From: Wenzhouxiangella sp. | GTDB taxonomy: Bacteria; Pseudomonadota; Gammaproteobacteria; Xanthomonadales; Wenzhouxiangellaceae | Reading direction: 5' to 3' | Length of the DNA: 7,391 nt | Assembly: GCA_018400355.1 (NCBI GenBank) | Contig: JAGYMV010000034.1 | Location: 1 to 7,391, forward strand | Shown: positions 5,596-7,391 of the stretch, in pieces | Layout: each line of letters starts with the position of its first letter | Numbering within the stretch: the stretch's first letter is position 1 | Program-made: the position numbers and the translations under genes | Notes under the pieces: model-generated | The model's database searches: none | What the model was told of the DNA's origin: nothing | Seen by the model: only the letters and a program-made list of their open reading frames with translations

Positions 5596-7391
5596 ATGGC
5601 AGAATTGGCACGGGAAGTGCTCCAGGTCAACCTGGAAGACGAAATGCGGCAATCTTACCTCGACTACGCGATGAGCGTCATCGTTGGTCGAGCGTTACCT
5701 GATGTCAGGGATGGTCTCAAACCGGTGCATCGTCGCGTGCTGTTTGCGATGCATGAACTGGGCAACGACTACAACAAACCCTATAAGAAATCGGCGCGCG
5801 TGGTCGGTGATGTGATTGGTAAATACCACCCCCATGGCGATACCGCGGTGTACGACACCATCGTGCGGATGGCGCAGCCGTTTTCAATGCGCTACATGCT
5901 CGTCGATGGCCAAGGGAACTTTGGATCGATCGATGGCGATTCGCCGGCAGCCATGCGGTACACCGAAGTTCGAATGGACCGGTTGGCGCATGAGATGTTG
6001 GCCGATATTGACAAGCAAACCGTTAACTTCAGCCCAAACTACGATGAGTCTGAAAATGAGCCAGTGGTTCTGCCCACGCGGGTACCGAATCTATTAATCA
6101 ACGGCGCATCGGGAATTGCGGTTGGCATGGCCACCAACATTCCGCCGCACAACCTCACCGAAGTGGTTGCTGCGTTGTTGGCGATGATTGATGATCCAAA
6201 CCTAGACATCGAAGGCATCATGTCGTACCTGCCTGGGCCAGACTTTCCAACCGCAGGCATCATTAATGGCGTGGCTGGCATTCATGAGGCGTATCGCACA
6301 GGCCGCGGGCGGGTTTATATGCGCGCCAGATCGCATGTGGAAACCGATGACAACGGCCGCAGCCGCATTGTCGTGACTGAATTGCCCTACCAGGTCAACA
6401 AGGCTCGGTTGCTTGAAAAGATTGCCGACCTCGTGAGAGCCAAGCGCTTAGAGGGCATTTCTGAGCTCCGTGATGAATCCGATAAAGATGGCATGCGGAT
6501 GGTGGTTGAGCTCAAGCGCGGTGAGGTGGCCGAGGTGATTCTCAATAACCTCTATCAGCTCACGCCGCTGCAAAGTGTGTTTGGCATCAACATGGTTGCG
6601 TTGGTGGATGGGCAACCGAAGCTTCTCAATATTCAGCAAATGCTACAGGCCTTTTTGGCCCACCGTCGCGATGTGGTGACAAAACGGAGCTTGTTCGAGC
6701 TTCGCAAGGCCAGAGAGCGGGCCCACATTTTAGAAGGGCTCACTGTCGCTTTGGCCAATTTGGATGAGATCATCAGTCTCATCAAAGGCTCACCAACGCC
6801 AGTTGAGGCCCGTGAGGCCCTCCAGTCGCGTCGCTGGGATGGCTCAATCGTTCAGTCTTTGCTGGGGCGCGCCGGAGCAGAGCTCTCCAGGCCAGAAGAT
6901 CTCGCGGCTGAGTTTGGGTTGAGTGAGGCGGGCTATCAACTTTCACCCGCACAGGCCCAAGCGATTCTTGATTTGCGTCTGCAAAAGCTGACTGGTTTAG
7001 AGCAAGAGAAGTTATCCGATGAATACCAAGAGATTCTGGGCCAAATTCAGGAGTTAATGCGGATTCTTTCCGAGCCCGATGCGTTGATGCAGGTGATCCG
7101 CGACGAGCTCAATGCGCTCAAAGATCAATTTGGTGATCAACGGCGCTCAGAGATTGTCGAGACCCATCTTGACTTGACCATGGAAGACTTAATCACCCCA
7201 GAAGACGTGGTGGTGACCTTGTCCCATGCAGGCTATGCAAAATACCAGCCTTTGGACCGGTATCGGGCTCAGCGACGTGGTGGGCGAGGGCGGAGTGCCA
7301 CCAAGACAAAAGATGAGGATTTCGTGGAGCGCTTCTGGGTGACCAATACCCATGATACGTTGTTGATTTTCACAAGCGCCGGCAAGGTTTA
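5596..7391 (+). CDS. gyrA: DNA gyrase subunit A, 3' end cut by the window
   Basis: GyrA is the DNA cleavage-reunion subunit of the A2B2 type IIA topoisomerase that introduces negative supercoils using ATP bound by GyrB. The frame stays open from ATG 5596 to the window edge: 598 complete codons of an expected 850-900. The N-terminus (LAREVLQVNLEDE...SYLDYAMSVIVGRALPDVRDG) matches the family. The winged-helix domain holds the quinolone-resistance region KYHPHGDTAVYD, with Thr83 and Asp87 in E. coli numbering, and the catalytic tyrosine Y122 (codon 5959-5961) in AAMRYTEV. The tower and coiled-coil regions follow, with QAILDLRLQKLTGLE near the dimer gate. The C-terminal DNA-wrapping beta-pinwheel begins with EDLITPEDVVVTLSH, and the GyrA-box QRRGGRG is at about residues 559-565. 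That box distinguishes gyrase from topoisomerase IV ParC. No damage is visible; the rest of the pinwheel and acidic tail lie outside. Confidence 0.97.
   Translation, partial: MAELAREVLQVNLEDEMRQSYLDYAMSVIVGRALPDVRDGLKPVHRRVLFAMHELGNDYNKPYKKSARVVGDVIGKYHPHGDTAVYDTIVRMAQPFSMRYMLVDGQGNFGSIDGDSPAAMRYTEVRMDRLAHEMLADIDKQTVNFSPNYDESENEPVVLPTRVPNLLINGASGIAVGMATNIPPHNLTEVVAALLAMIDDPNLDIEGIMSYLPGPDFPTAGIINGVAGIHEAYRTGRGRVYMRARSHVETDDNGRSRIVVTELPYQVNKARLLEKIADLVRAKRLEGISELRDESDKDGMRMVVELKRGEVAEVILNNLYQLTPLQSVFGINMVALVDGQPKLLNIQQMLQAFLAHRRDVVTKRSLFELRKARERAHILEGLTVALANLDEIISLIKGSPTPVEAREALQSRRWDGSIVQSLLGRAGAELSRPEDLAAEFGLSEAGYQLSPAQAQAILDLRLQKLTGLEQEKLSDEYQEILGQIQELMRILSEPDALMQVIRDELNALKDQFGDQRRSEIVETHLDLTMEDLITPEDVVVTLSHAGYAKYQPLDRYRAQRRGGRGRSATKTKDEDFVERFWVTNTHDTLLIFTSAGKV

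Noticed and set aside
1..7391. Mobile element, CRISPR array, tRNA/rRNA gene or novel defence system
   Set aside because: The window is almost filled by six recognised housekeeping-type genes. I saw no array-like repeats, transposase motifs, terminal repeats or tRNA-like folds.

Overview
This window looks like an ordinary chromosomal housekeeping segment from a Gram-negative proteobacterium, most likely a gammaproteobacterium. Four things point that way. There is a prfB-lysS pair in which prfB has the classic +1 frameshift site. There is a lipid A gene, lpxH, directly downstream of a cyclophilin gene. The cyclophilin has a Sec signal peptide. The GyrA product keeps Escherichia coli residue numbering at the catalytic tyrosine (Y122) and the quinolone-pocket positions. 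Base composition is moderate and looks even across the genes. I could not place the genus.

Layout: (1) Positions 1-217 are a leader with short inverted repeats and no convincing gene. (2) A plus-strand group follows: prfB (RF2, 218-1316, made through a +1 frameshift at 287-293), lysS (1389-2945), and a renalase-like FAD/NAD(P) oxidoreductase (2942-3940) joined to lysS by an ATGA stop/start overlap. (3) A minus-strand pair converges on this group: a signal-peptide cyclophilin (5339-4707) and lpxH (4706-3903). lpxH starts at a TTG immediately after the cyclophilin TAA, in the same frame, and its 3' end overlaps the oxidoreductase by 38 bp. (4) Positions 5340-5595 form a divergent intergenic region holding the cyclophilin ribosome-binding site, a candidate extended -10 promoter for gyrA and a tract that is almost pure A/T. 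(5) gyrA starts at 5596 and runs off the right edge after 598 complete codons.

The genes serve core functions: translation termination, tRNA-Lys charging, repair of damaged nicotinamide cofactors (by inference), lipid A synthesis, periplasmic protein folding and DNA supercoiling. I found no mobile element, CRISPR array, RNA gene or previously undescribed system. The points worth a second look are the prfB recoding site, the unusual cyclophilin/lpxH junction, the overlap-coupled renalase-like gene, the 38-bp convergent overlap without a visible terminator, and the AT-rich gyrA leader.
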